Origin: Primula veris
Taxonomy: Eukaryota > Streptophyta > Magnoliopsida > Ericales > Primulaceae
NCBI GenBank assembly: GCA_963682055.1
Contig: OY821743.1
Location: 30,180,702 to 30,244,701, forward strand
Reading direction: 5' to 3'
Length of the DNA stretch: 64,000 bases
Part shown: one piece after another, positions 37,697 through 50,576 of the stretch
Layout of the letters: every line of letters begins with the position of its first letter
Position numbering within the stretch: the first letter of the stretch is position 1
Notes under the pieces: model-generated
Told to the model about the DNA's origin: nothing
What the model saw: the letters and a program-made list of their open reading frames with translations, nothing else
The model's database searches: none
Program-made: the position numbers and the translations under genes

Positions 37697-39679
37697 TATA
37701 TCTTGTGAACCAGTACTCCTTATTGTTTTTTAAAAAAGAAAACTACAAATAAATATATATATATATATAATTAAACTGGGTCCAATATACAAACCCTCGT
37801 GAACCGCACATGTGTAATGTCTTTGCAAAAATGAAATCACTTGTAAGAAAACACGTGTATTTTACAGATACTTGTACATCAAGTAATACTTCTTTTTCGG
37901 ACTACATAATTCTAATTTAACCTTTTATCAAATCACAACTAATTTTGAACTAACATATACCATGTATACCTTAGCATATTTTTTTTTTGAAGAAATGACA
38001 ATTCAATACATATTTACAAACTTATTTATAAAAAATCATTGTTTTGAATTTAATGACTATTTTACAAAAAAATATATATTTTATGAACTTATTTACAAAT
38101 AATTACATATGTCATTAAAAAATCCAAAACAATATTTAAAAATTAAAACAAACTAAAATTTCAAAAAATACATTTTTTATACAAAAAATATGTGTGATTC
38201 TGTCTGATCCTGTTCAATCTTATATGTTTAATCTTGTTTGATCATATTCAATCTTGTCCAATCTTGTATGTTTAATCATGTTTAGTCTTATCTAATTTTG
38301 TTCAATCATGTCTAATTTATTTTTTTCAATTTTTCAATTTTTATGACATATGTACCTAATTTTAAATAAGTATGTAGCTAATTGTAAAAAAATACACATA
38401 TGTGAGATTTTTATAATTAAATTGATTACTATGTAACTATTTGTAATTTTTTTTTTTTTTTTTATGGTATACATTTGGATATTTGTTAGCTTTTGTAGCC
38501 ATCACGAGAAAATATGGTTCAGTACTCCACTAATATTAGTACTTCATGACTAATGTTTAAATTAAATGAGAGCGCGTTACATTACAAAACTCACGAGAAT
38601 AATAATTATAAGTTGCTAGCTTTTCTTTGGATATTTTCACTGCCGGCCAAATCAATGGTACTCCATTCTTGTCTTCTTTATGTTTTAATTTATAAATAAA
38701 CATAACTTCTATATATAAAGGATATTCAAATTATAGGAGTAATATTTGATTAAATCAAGTAGTACTTAATATATAATAAAAAGTTGGCCGAACAAAAAAC
38801 CCCTAGAAATATCAAAAGTGCATTAATGAACTACTGCGTGTTGGATTGCAAATTTATGACTTGTTTTTGAATACTGAAAAAATAAAGGAACCAAAAAAAG
38901 CTAGCAGTTATGGACTTATTTTTGAATACTTTAAAATTACTAAAAAATTTATAGTCTAATAGTAATTCTATATTTTTACAAATTGCAGGGATGAAATAGA
39001 AAAGAAAAAATAGTTCGGAAGCAACAATCTATTGTAAAGCTTATGTAAAACGTCGGGTTGGATAGCTAGAAACATTTCATTTTCATCCCGTTGGAAAAGA
39101 GGTTACTGTTTGATTATTTGTAGAGACAATATTTTATTTTTTTATTTCAGTATAGAATTTAGTATATTAATGAAATCTTTAATTTTATATAAGCTTATAT
39201 GTGGTGTCCTATATTAAAGAAAACAGGAAAGTAGTTGATTTGTTAAATAGATAACAAATTTGGTCGCTGATTTCCTTTTTAAAAAATTATAATATAATTT
39301 TAGGTCGAATGCGAAGTTTGTAAATTTTTTGCTTCGTATCATTGATTTTTTTGTTAATTTTGCTAAACTTATTGCATATAATATTTTCTACCTTAATATT
39401 TTATCATTTATAAATTGTATCTTATAAGTTTCATTTAAATAACTTCTTTCTTTTTACGGAGAAAAAAAAAAACTCCATTTTTAAAGTGGCCTAAAACCCT
39501 TAAAACTCTGAAAACAGCCCTGTTAAAATGATATAATCATTAAATTTTCCACAAAATACATGAAATTTTTTCAGGTTTTCTCAATAGGGGGCACTTGCCA
39601 CTCAGTACTGGTTCTAAATTTTTGGAGTTGTAAGGGAGAACCTGTGTAGGCGCAAGTAGTATGAAGCATGTACGATTAA

Positions 39680-39873
39680 CACTACAAAATAATGTTTGAT
39701 TTAGTGAGAGTTAAAAGCTGTCATAAGTCTGTCGTTAATTTAAAAAGCTATCACAAATCTGTCGCAAATTGACTAAAATGTCACAAAGCCGTCACAAAAA
39801 CTGTCGCTAATAAGCTCGTAACAAAAAATACCGTCACTAATCTCGTCGTTATTTGAGTATTTTTTTTATAGTG
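39680..39873. mobile_element. CACTA-type MITE, copy 2
   Basis: A 194-base element begins CACTACAAAA and ends TATAGTG, with a perfect 3-base target-site duplication TAA (39677-39679 and 39874-39876). Internal sequence is clearly the same family as the copy at 34525-34717. CACTACAAA ends and 3-base duplications are diagnostic of CACTA (En/Spm) elements; with no coding capacity it depends on a transposase elsewhere. The right flank reads like the reverse of a tRNA-Ser A box. Confidence 0.9.
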
Positions 39874-40504
39874 TAAGACGCTAACCACTCGGACATTGAA
39901 GTTTTCTTAAACATGAAATGATTTCTGAATAATATAATATATTTTTGTTATAAAATTTATACCCAAAAAAAGTAAGTTTTCGGGGACCCGGTAACCACTT
40001 ATAGCTTGTCCGTGGTTATGTGATATTATATATCCCCGTGTGTTTCAAAGAAAATAATAATAATAATAAAAAACAATTACGTATTTAGTTCCCATTTAAT
40101 TTAGTTTTGATGAGCAATAAATAATACCGCTTATATTGGTGTAACAGTTTGGGAAAACGGAGTAAGCAAATTATATTGACCATGACCATAGTCATAAATA
40201 TGGGTCCATATTAAAAGCGAGCATACGATATTTGTCACACTTAAATATTTCCCACCGCTTATATTTCCCTTTCGTATTTTGGTAGGCAGGTTTGCCACCT
40301 GGCAAAGTCGTTAAAATCCCTGTCCCAAAACCCCCCCATTTTTATATAAAATGGAAATCGTTACTTAAACTATGGCTTATTTTAAAATACCCACCAACAA
40401 CCTTTCATTTGCAATTTTCCCCACCAACTTGCTAAATTTCTTAAATTACCCGATATGATTCTAATAATGGCAAAGCTTTTATACCTGATATAGTCCGTCT
40501 TTGG

Positions 40505-40718
40505 CAGTGACGGAACCAGGATTACGAAATGGGGGTTGATTTACTATATAATTTTTTTTTATACCTTATATGAAGTTATTTTACGGAGTGTGGGGCTGAA
40601 ACACTAAAATTTAAAATTTTTAATCAAAATACATAGAAAAAAAATCTATTTTTTCATTTTTTTTTTCCAAAAGGAGGGGCTTGTAGCCCCCGACTGTCTC
40701 TATCTAGTTCATTTTCTG
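40505..40718. mobile_element. hAT-type MITE, copy near 40.6 kb
   Basis: A 214-base element with CAG...CTG ends is flanked by a perfect 8-base duplication GTCTTTGG (40497-40504 and 40719-40726). The left end CAGTGACGGAACCAGGA resembles the CAGGGGCGAAGCCAGGA end of the element at 28623. Both share a GGGG...GCCCC stretch. Confidence 0.75.
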
Positions 40719-40735
40719 GTCTTTGGTTACTTTAT

Positions 40736-41014
40736 GGCCTCGTTTGGTTGCGAGATTACTAATCCCGGTATTAACAATCCGGTAGTATTATGAATGAGAT
40801 TTGAAAAGAAGGCCGGATAAGTAATACATCCGAGATAGGACTATTCCTAATATCAACCACCTATGGTATTGAAAATGCATCTTTTTGCCATCATTTCTAG
40901 TACTGACCGGATAACCAGTCCGGAGTCTAATGTTTTACCAAACATAGTATTTGTAGGGTCCACATGATTAGTAGTCCGATCCCGATATACTAATGATACA
41001 ACCAAACCGAAGTC
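40736..41014. mobile_element. Tourist-like MITE with GTTTGGTTG ends
   Basis: The left end GGCCTCGTTTGGTTG and the reversed right end GACTTCGGTTTGGTTG form an imperfect inverted repeat. Similarity continues inward (ATTACTAATCCCGG versus ATTAGTATATCGGG). TAT flanks both sides (40733-40735, 41015-41017) as a possible 3-base target-site duplication. Superfamily placement (PIF/Harbinger) is tentative. Confidence 0.6.
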
Positions 41015-42453
41015 TATAGGTAGTCAACAAAAAAGAGTTTTTCATTACAATATAACACCTCTCCCCTAATCGTTTGTACTACAACTTTGGACAGGTTAAT
41101 TTTCATACACACAATTATACATTTATCTAAGAGTTAAAATACCAATAACTCTCTCTGTGCGTTATAGTTTAGTGTTTTAAGTGAAAAATAAACACAAAGA
41201 CTGAAGTAAGAACTTTGAAAAAAAATTCATTTGACGACATGTCTACGGCCGATAACATGGAACTTTTGCTTGAAATGACAACGAATAGGTTTACTTTGAA
41301 GAAAGGTGGTCCAATTATTATTTTTTCCTTTAACTGTTAGCTTAACATATAATCATCATCAAAATGTATTTTTATCTCAATAATTTAGGGTCGGATATAT
41401 GAAACCATATGAGAAATCATTCGTTTTCGCAACAATAAATTTAGTTAGCTTAACATATGCATATTGTATCGTAATAAGAAAGTTTTACAATTTAGCTACT
41501 GAAGTACCAATTTTAACAAGTTATAGCATGTGTATCAATGTATGTATACTCTAACTTTTCATTGTTTTATGAAAAAATTCTTAGAAAAGAGTGTACATCA
41601 ATTATCCATTCTTCATCCCTATATTAACTTTACCCAATTTCTTTCTTATATACATCATGCAGACCCATTTTTCCTCTAAACAATAAAATAATACAATATA
41701 TATATATATATATATATGAAACATGTGGTTATAAATAAACATGAATAGAAGAAAATGTTAATAAAAATACTAAAATATATGGTTATTAATCATATAAATG
41801 TTAATATAGCGAACTGAAAAAGGGTATAAAGTAAAATATTTACCCTAAAAGTGTAAAAGTGTGTTAATTTAAGAAAAAAATTAACCAAATTGATGCGGTT
41901 GCTCTTAGATACTAATCTATCAATTTTTTTTTTCCAATTAAGGACCTAACGGTATAAATCGACGAAAATTCAAAATCTATTTTTGACAGACGTCAACAAA
42001 GTTACACTCACTACACTACGTGATAGGTGAGAGAACGTGAATACAATCCCGTCATTTTGTTTAACGTCGGGTCCTCAATTGTGACAGAATTTATAGATCA
42101 ATACATAAGTTATTAAAAATGCTATTCCATTACCTAAATTTATAACCACCAACTGTTTAATACACTAAACGTATTTTTTCTGATTATGGAGATATTAAAT
42201 GGAGGTATAAAGATTATAAAGATCATGGGGTGAGTTGAAAAATACAAAACTCTATGAGGGGTTATGATTGAAAATTTCCAATAGTGTTTTATTGTAATTA
42301 TTTGCAATTTTTAAGCTTTATATAATAATAAAACACTCTCCCCCCACCCATACATGATACAACAACATATTTGATTAGTAGCTAATATCTGTATCTGTAT
42401 ATTATATAAAATAAAAAATAGGAAAAAAACAAATAAAATAATAATAAAAAAAG

Positions 42454-45400
42454 ATGGGGAGAACGGTGGTGGTGGGAGTAAAGGTGGATACAGAGAGTCG
42501 GGAACTGCTGACGTGGACACTAATAAATATTGCTAAGCCCGGTGATCGTATTATTGCCCTACACGTGTTGAGTAAAAATGGTAAAACTAATTATTTATGG
42601 TTCATTTTCATGATATTTGGTTAATTATATATATATATATATATATGCTTAAAAAGTTACTTAATTACTATTAGTGAATTTGATGGTTTTCGTTTACTAA
42701 TAGTGAATTTGATGATTTTTGCTTAGTAATAGTGATTTTGATGTTTTTGGCTTTTACATTAGTGAAATTGATGATTTTTGTTTTAGGTGGTGAATTTAGT
42801 AGATTTTTTGTTTTTGTTTTTGTTTATGAATAGTATATTTGATGATTTATAAAAAAAATTAAAGTTAGTGAATTTGTTGAGTTTTGTTTATTCACAGTGA
42901 AATTGATGATTTTTATTTATTAATAATGAATTTGATCATTCATAGTGAATTTGATGATTTTTGTTTATTGATGGTGAATTTGTACAATTTTGTTTATCAA
43001 TGATGAATTTTTTGGTTTGTGTTTACTAGCAGTGAATTTGGTGATCTTAGTTTATTCATAGTGAATTTGGTGATCTTAGTTTATTCATAGTGAATTTGAT
43101 GACTTGTTTTTATTAGAATGAACTTTGTTTAATAATGAAAAATTGATGATAATGAATTTGATAATTTTGGTTATTAATAGTGAAATAAATGTTATTTTTG
43201 GCAGAAATTATAGATCAAGAAGGAAAGTCTTCACTTCTCTCCTTAGTTAAAGCATTTGACTCCATTTTAGCTGTTTATGAAGGTTTCTGCAATTTAAAAC
43301 AGGTACATTTTTAATTTTATTATAATTATCAAAATTTAAACAGTTTTTATCTTTAATTTTTCTGGGAATTTGATTTTGGTCTGCTACTTCAAATTTTCTG
43401 TTTTGAATTTAGAAATCATGCCAGACCTTTAGTTATTCCCCTTTTAGCAATTACTCCCTACTTTATTTATTTTATGATTTGCCCAATGATTTTGAATAGT
43501 GTGCTACTAATAAAGAGCCAATTTTTATTTCCCTTTCATGCCTTTATTTAAGTAGCCAATGAGCTTAGTTAAGTGTTTAATTAGTTGATGTGGTGTCGGT
43601 GGATTTTGGCCCCATCAATTCTCTTTGTTTTATCATTCTTTTTATTTGGAAAATAATTACTTGTTGAGGCTTGTTTGGTTGTAGCTTCTAAGTAAAAAAA
43701 GACAAATTGTTTGAAAGTGAGAAAAAAAATGTATTCTTTTTCACTTTTTCACTTTAAAGCTTATAGCCTTGTATGGACAAAAATGCAAAAGAACTCAGCT
43801 TAAAGCTGCAAATTAAGCAAGCATCAATATATATTTTTGTTTTTACTGGGCTCTATGTGAAACCTATGTAGTACTCCGTATTACGTATATACTCCATTTT
43901 ATCTCTTTATAGAAGTTGAGATCTTTTAAAACATAAGGAAAATGCTTTTGATCATCAAATTTTCAAACCCAAATATTTTAAATCATTTTGTTATGATTTT
44001 GGAAATCAATTTTCATTTAATACATGAATGGTTCCACTAGTATGCCTCATCAGCGGGTAAGGTTTTTGGGTAAAGTTTTTGGGTGGCTATAATAATACTC
44101 TTTACATAAAATATCATCCTTTTTCCAAAACAAAAATGTATTTTTGTTTATTAGCATATCCATAAGCAGTGCATATTTTGGGTTATTCGGAAAAAGAGAA
44201 ACCAAAAAGCTGGAAATCTCAATTATGTTTTATTTTAGATATTATAAGTTGTGATTGTATCGGGGATTTTTCAGGTGGATCTCAAGCTTAAGGTATGTAG
44301 AGGCTCATCAATCCGCAAACTCCTAGTGAAAGAGGCAAAGTCTTGTGATGCTAGCCAGGTAATTGTCGGAGTTACTCCAAAGTACCACTCAATAGGTTCA
44401 TCAATTTCTATCGCAAAATATTGTGCGAAAAAGCTACCAAAGGAGTTCTCAGTACTTGCTGTGGATAGTGGAAAAATTGTTTTCGAAAGAGAGGCTACGG
44501 CGAACAGATGTGAAAAAGGTACTAATTTCTCATGCCACTATTTTTTTAAATATGTATTACTTACTGAGTACCAATTGTAAAGTGGATTGTTCAATTCGAC
44601 TAAGGGCCTTATACCCCGTCACCACCAGGACTTTTCCATATTCATATTTTTGTTCCCTCAAAATCTTTCTTCATAGGAAATGATCATCCAAATCCCTTTC
44701 CGAAAAGTTTTTTATTCTCACAAGAAGATTATAGCAATCAGAAATATTATTATCCCCCATCAGAAGTTTGAGTTTGCTTTGTACTCCCTGATTCTACTAT
44801 ATTCATTCGAAACCATGACGATCCTAACCATGTACCATATATTTAAATTTTTAATGTTTGGCAGGAATCAGTGATCACCACCGTATTCCTGTACTAAGAG
44901 CAATATCAAGGAAATTTAGTATCAATTCAAAGGTACCACATGGTGATGATACTCCAAAAGCAATAAAAAATTCAAGTCCTTGCAATAACATGGCTTTAGC
45001 GTTACTAGAGAGCACCTTAAAAAAAGATTGTTCCATCTGTGTATCAAATTATTTTTCCTGGGATAGTTATACTCTATCAACAAAAGAGTTTGATAGAGAT
45101 AATGATGCTGAAGAAAAATCAAAGGCTATGGTGTCTGTACAGAGATCAGATTCGATAACTTCGTTGATTAGAGAAATCCCAGAGTCAAAACCCGGTTGGC
45201 CACTTCTTCGTCGAGCTATTTTATCTGATCATCAAAAAACTGAGAGGTCGAAAATATCAGTGGTTAAATGGGCATTAGAATTACCTAAAAGGAACTGTTT
45301 GTCTGGTACAGAATCAAATGAAATTAATTGTAGCAAGAATGAAAACCGAGCTTGTAAATTAGATGGGGAAAGTGGTGCGATCGTTTCTGTTAATGATGAG

Positions 45401-48253
45401 TCTGTATCTTGTTCATCTTCTCCAAAATGCCTACCCAGTGAGCTTGAGGGACTTCACGAGAAATATTCAGCCTTTTGCAGACTCTTCCAATACCAAGAAC
45501 TGGCTGCCGCAACAGAAAATTTCAACCCAGGTAGAATTTCTATTAATTATTATTGTAAGGTCTATTTGATTTTCTTCATAAAAGCAAAGTCGTCTCCTCA
45601 ACCTCAATTCACTATTTTAACTACTTAGCAAATAGCAATTGATGTTTTAAAGAACTTTACTGTTTTCATTTCTGGTAACAGAAAAGTCCCGAGTATAAAC
45701 TAGATTAGTTTATAAAATATTAAAAATACACAAGTAACTGTTATGTATCAGAATGGTTCTCTAAAAGCTTTGTTGTGACCATTTTCAGGTTACTATGGGG
45801 TTCCTGTTTTCCGAAACAAAATAAAAACAATTTTCAGAGAAAAATATAACCATGGTTTTCGGTCATTAAGTAGCTATTCAGCCATAATTTATCTAGTTAT
45901 CTTTATAATTTCAGAAAACTTGATTGGAAAAGGAGGAAGCAGCCAGGTGTACAGAGGTTGCTTACCAGATGGCAAGGAGCTCGCTGTTAAAATATTGAAG
46001 CCATCAGAAGATGTACTAAAAGAGTTTGTGTTGGAAATCGAGATAATCACGACCTTGAATCACAAGAATGTGATCTCTCTTTTTGGGTTCTGTTTTGAGG
46101 ATAACAATTTGGTTTTAGTTTATGATTTGCTATCAAGGGGAAGCTTAGAGGAGAATCTTCATGGTAAGCAATAGAACCCAAATCTGCTTTACTTTTTAAA
46201 AACAAAACTTAAATTCGCCGTAATTTTTATTGACTATTATGTACCAGGTAATAGAAAGGATTCAACAGTTTTTGGATGGGCTGAGAGATATAAGGTGGCT
46301 CTTGGCGCAGCCGAGGCACTGGAATATTTACACGATAGGAGTGATAAACCAGTCATCCATAGGGATGTGAAATCTTCGAATATACTACTTTCTGATGACT
46401 TCGAGCCACAGGTATACACTCTGATGTTCTACTGCATTTCTTTTTTGCATTTTCCTTCAGTTTCGAATACTGTGATCCTATTGCTCGTGTGTTTTAATTT
46501 CAGCTCTCGGACTTTGGACTAGCTAAATGGACATCAACAGCCTCGTCACATACTATATGTACCGATGTTGCAGGAACCTTCGGGTTAGTTTTTATCTTCA
46601 ACCCGTAGATTTTATTAAATTGATTTTAGAAGTCAATATTGAAATAGCTTTTACAAGACATTAGTAAATGATAAGTAAATGGTTAAACCCAGCCTCTTGC
46701 CTTTGGTTGCATTTTTCAAAATGATCTACTGGAAACTCAGATATATTCAGAACGTCTTTCAAAAACCAGGTTTGTGATAATAATGAGTTTTCCGGTCGGC
46801 TGATAAAAACATATTTGGTGAGGGTTATTTGGTTTCTTGGTATAGTAGTTTGACTTTGGCCATTAAGTAACCCAAAACTGACTGTCAGCTGAACAGGTTA
46901 TTCCTACCCAGTATCTAAAATTGTTACCAACAGGGCTTTATTGAGCTTTTTGTACAATAGCTTTCTATGAACTAAATGAGGTATTTTTCTCTTGCAGTTA
47001 TTTGGCTCCTGAATATTTCATGTACGGAAAAGTTAGCGATAAGATTGATGTGTATGCATATGGGGTTGTTCTCCTTGAGCTAATTTCTGGTAAGAAGCCT
47101 ATCAGTGATGATCAAGCGAAAGGGAAAGAGAGCCTCGTCATGTGGGTATGTATTCCATACTTTCAACAAAATTGTATAATTACATCTAGATGAATACTAA
47201 ATACAAGTGTGATGCATTCATGTGAGTTTTAATCTGATAATGACTTCTATATCTATAGCATACTAATAAAAGTCTATCCTTCTCAGGCAAGACCAATTTT
47301 AAATGATGGAAAGATTTCTGAATTATTGGACACATGCCTTAGTACCAATTATGATCACAACCAGATCGATCGAATGATTTTAGCTGCTTCATTATGTATT
47401 AAGCGTTCACCAAGAGCCAGACCTACAATGGACATTGTAAGTCTACCTCTTTAATGTAATTCACAATTTCACTGCCAGGTTTTTCGTGTCCAGAACTTTA
47501 AAGGAGACTAATGTTCTGGGCCAGAATATGACTTTTCAAAAACCATTTTTACCTTGAGCTTTTAATTAAGACTGGGTCGTCCTTAATTGATAGGCTCGTG
47601 AGCCTCTTTCTATTTTTCTCGGTCTTCACTCATATTTTTTTTTTTTGAAATTGTAATTTAAATGAGTGGAATGCTTGTGAAACTTTTCATCTTCTTAACG
47701 AAAGGGTATACTAGATAAACATTGATAAATTTATTATAATAGCCATATAGAATATTCGTTCTTAAATTGTGTGAAAAGTGAAATTTCAGTATCATGTAAG
47801 GGATGAAGGGTTACAAAACGACGTTTGAGCCAAAAAGAAGTAGCTTGAGTTTCCAATCTGTGACTAAATTTTCTATTATTATGAAAATCATCTGTCAAGA
47901 AAACCACCAATGCAGTTACTTCTAAAACCTTAAGTGAATTTTATCAAAATTCATATGCAATCATGGTTACACAGTGGTTAATAATGCTAGTTATTCTTTG
48001 TCAACCACAGGTAGTGAAGCTGCTCAAGGGAGACGCGGAGGTAATTAAGTGGGCAAGGCAACAAGTTAATTCTTCAGAAGAGAAAGATAATCTGGACGAT
48101 GAGGAGTCACCACGCTCCAACCTCCAATCCCACCTCAACCTCGTATTCCGTGATGTAGAGGAAGATTCTCTCTCTATAAGCAGCACCGAGCAAAGTGTAT
48201 CGTTAGAAGCCTACTTGAAAGGAAGATGGAGCCGCTCTTCAAGCTTCGACTAA
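42454..48253 (+). CDS. USP-domain receptor-like cytoplasmic kinase (RLCK VI type)
   Basis: Cytoplasmic Ser/Thr kinase fused to an N-terminal universal stress protein (adenine nucleotide alpha-hydrolase-like) domain. Exons: 42454-42580, 43205-43302, 44275-44518, 44865-45530, 45915-46163, 46248-46411, 46504-46583, 46998-47145, 47287-47436, 48011-48253; phases agree, giving 722 residues. The USP domain spans about 1-150 and holds VVVGVKVD and the nucleotide-binding signature region [14 protein letters not shown] Ser-rich linker follows to about 375. The kinase domain has a glycine loop [12 protein letters not shown], Lys in [16 protein letters not shown] and APE, so catalytic residues are intact. 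A Ser/Glu-rich tail ends in [10 protein letters not shown]. Lacking signal peptide or membrane segment, it is cytoplasmic. The substrate is unknown. It resembles Arabidopsis At1g77280 as I recall it. Confidence 0.93.
42668..43195. repeat. Degenerate minisatellite in kinase intron 1
   Basis: About 520 of the 624 intron bases consist of a diverged tandem repeat of roughly 30-35 bases based on TTTATTAATAGTGAATTTGATGATTTTTG. At least fourteen partial units can be picked out by the GTGAATTTGATG core, with the best preserved adjacent pair near 43020-43100. The repeat ends about 10 bases before the exon 2 acceptor. Confidence 0.85.
43675..43826. mobile_element. MITE-like element in kinase intron 2
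   Basis: Ends read GAGGCTTGTTTGGTTGTAGC on the left and, reversed from the right, GATGCTTGCTTAATTTGCAGC. The centre contains an imperfect palindrome around CACTTTTTCACTTT. It belongs with the GTTTGGTTG-type remnants elsewhere in the window. Boundaries are approximate and no target-site duplication was resolved. Confidence 0.45.
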
Positions 48254-48885
48254 CCTATTCTTCTGGAGCAAAAGATTGCGGTTCTCTCATGTATTTGTCT
48301 TTTTATTTTATTTTATTTTATTCGTGGAACTTGCGGATCATTGGTGGGAAGTTTTCTTCTTTTTTTCTAGAAGAGAAGCTCTTCTACCTTAGTATAGTCA
48401 TAATCATGGGTCTAGGATGTGAGGTGGTTTCAAGGTGTGTCCTCCTCCTTCCCTGAGTAAATCATATAGATTTGAATTCGACGATTGGAACTCTTTTTTT
48501 CTTTTTCCCATTTTGTGTTAAATTGTTTCAGCTCTTGTGATCAATCTTCATTGGGAGCTGAACTTATTGTAAATTTTACTGGTGTTTTGGCTGTTTTCGA
48601 GAGCTTTTCTTAGTTATCATCCTCGATGGAATATGAAAGGTGTTGTATTGTACTTCCTGCCTTTTTAGAACCAAGAAGGCAGCAAAATTCTGTAATAATA
48701 TTAGTAAATAAAAGCTTTTTCGGTACTTCGATTTTTTCTCAATCCGGCTTTAGGAATTTTTCTTATTTGTTTTAACGAGTGAACGAGAGTATGTGGAAAA
48801 AATTAAGAGAAAACAAAACAAAACCACAGACCGATGGACATTAAGGTTTTTTCTTCTTTGTACCCTGGATGGCTCAAAAGAATAC

Positions 48886-49440
48886 AGGAAAAAGTACGTT
48901 TAGTGTACTGTATTACATGTGTTTAACGATTTAAGTACCATACTATCGCTCTGTTACAATTGAGGTACTGAACTATCATAATGTTCACAATTCAGGTATC
49001 GACATTAAATTAATTTGATGAAAATTAGTTTCATTTTTTATTTTGGTCATATTATTTGTAATTTGTATAAATTTAACTATTAATTTTTTGAAATGTTCAT
49101 TTTAGTATAAAACTAATATATCATTTTAGTATAAATTTAACCCTTAATTTTTTGAAATGTCTCGTGAAAATTAAATTTTTCTTGGTTTTTTTACCATTAT
49201 GATTTTTTTAGTTTCCTACTAAAAAGAGACATTTTCGAAAATTAAGGGTTAGATTTATACAAATTACAAAGAATAAGACCAAAATAAAAAATAAAACTAA
49301 TTTTTATCCAATTAATTTAATGTTGGTACCTGAATTGCGAATATTATGATAGTTCAGTACCTCAATTGTAACAGAGTGATAGTATGGTACTAAAATCGTT
49401 AAACACAGTTACTACAATACACTAATTGTATTTTTTTTCC
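48886..49440. mobile_element. Long-inverted-repeat Mutator-type MITE
   Basis: A 555-base element has inverted ends of more than 110 bases at about 90 percent identity: the left arm includes GTACCATACTATCGCTCTG and AATTGAGGTACTGAACTATC, and the right arm is its reverse complement. A perfect 9-base target-site duplication AAAGAATAC flanks it (48877-48885, 49441-49449). Long terminal inverted repeats with a 9-base duplication are characteristic of Mutator-like non-autonomous elements. The centre also contains inverted AATTTTTTGAAATGT / CATTTTCGAAAATT segments. Confidence 0.88.
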
Positions 49441-49744
49441 AAAGAATACTTATTTTTACTAAATTCCACGCTAATTGGCACTTGGTAAGTGCACATTTGC
49501 GGGAAAGAATAAAATTTGCACCCTTCAAAGAATAGCATGCCCTTTCTTCTTTTTTATGTAGGAGCATACCTGCAACTTTTTGCCAGAATATCTCTAAATG
49601 TAAAATTTGAGTTTAAATTAGTCTTATTAATCACAGGCACATACAAACAAGCCTTAGTAAACATGGTACATAAGGAAGAAGTGCCACAATACCAAAAAAA
49701 ATAAAATAAAAAATCTCTATTAAACCAATTTGTGTGTGTTCTAT

Positions 49745-49905
49745 ACGGTGGCGGAGCCGGGATTAGTAAATGGGGGCTGAATTTTAAAATTTCATGGTGG
49801 TCTAAATAGCTATTTTCCGTTAAAAAAAAATTACATTGTAAAAAAACATTTTTTGAAAATATAAAGGGTTACAACCCTTGCCAGTCCACACCTAGCTCCT
49901 CCTAT
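49745..49905. mobile_element. Decayed hAT-like MITE
   Basis: GGTGGCGGAGCCGGGATTAG at the left and, reversed from the right, AGGAGGAGCTAGGTGTGG resemble the ends of the elements at 28623 and 40505. It also shares the GGGGCTGAA...GGGTTACAACCC interior style. No clear target-site duplication; boundaries approximate. Confidence 0.5.
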
Positions 49906-50576
49906 GAAAGGAGCTGTGCTAGAAGACATTATATCAAATAGGAAGAACACTGCTAACTTTTACCATAATCATAGTGAAACTTTGAGAAGATTTACTTGAA
50001 AAATAGCCGTACCGTCGCATTAATCCAAGTTAAACATAAAATCCCGATGTCTTGTTTAGTTTACTTTAATCTGCATTATATACTTGATCTTGTTGGTCTA
50101 TAGTTAAACTATACCTTTGTCTAGACTGTTCATAAAATCCCCAACATAAAATGAGAGACTTGTATTTTAAAATACTGTAAAGGCACTATCGGGAAGTGAC
50201 GGGACCCTAAATATGAAGATCAAGATATCAGAAATATAAACACGAAGACCAAGATTTACATGGTTCTAAGTCTCAACGTTAGTCCACTGAATAAAGATCA
50301 ATACATTTTTTTTATTATAAAAGGATCAGAAAGTGCAATGTTTCTGCAGCACTCTACTAACAACATTAAGCCTTTCACATTGTTTCTCTAGTTAGTTTTC
50401 AGATACACATACGCTGAAGTAAAAACCCGGAGAGCACGTCTGCAAGGAAAGTTGAGGATTGCATTTATTTTTTCTGTATGTCAATAAGTTGTGCACTTAA
50501 AGGTGTTTGGCATCATTAAATTAAGTATACAATTATAAAAACTAAACTTTTTGAAGAAAAAATAAATTCAAGAATA

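Larger units (their letters stand above)
29477..42453. other. Gene-free transposon-rich interval
   Basis: Thirteen kilobases lie between ORC1 and the kinase gene with no convincing protein-coding sequence on either strand. Open frames here are short and fall inside repeats. Identified contents are listed separately: a palindromic hAT-like element, two CACTA MITEs, a TRIM array with an inserted Cassandra, a 148-base tandem duplication, a palindromic MITE, a hAT MITE and a Tourist-like MITE. A possible tRNA-like B box (GTTCGAATC on the minus strand) lies near 33890. AT microsatellites occur near 37180 and 41697. Confidence 0.7.
48254..50576. other. Intergenic region between kinase and DUF212 genes
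   Basis: This is the shared 3' flank of two convergent genes. The kinase 3' UTR probably ends near the AATAAA at 48707. It then holds a Mutator-type MITE (48886-49440) and a decayed hAT-like MITE near 49745-49905. No further gene is supported. Confidence 0.65.

Noticed and set aside
29477..42453. Search for CRISPR arrays, bacterial operons or viral genes in the gene-free interval
   Set aside because: Repeats here are explained by plant transposons and tandem duplications; no spacer-like regular array or viral coding sequence is visible.
44680..44874. Short frame in kinase intron 3
   Set aside because: It lies between two phase-matched exons and its hydrophobic AT-rich translation is typical of intron sequence.
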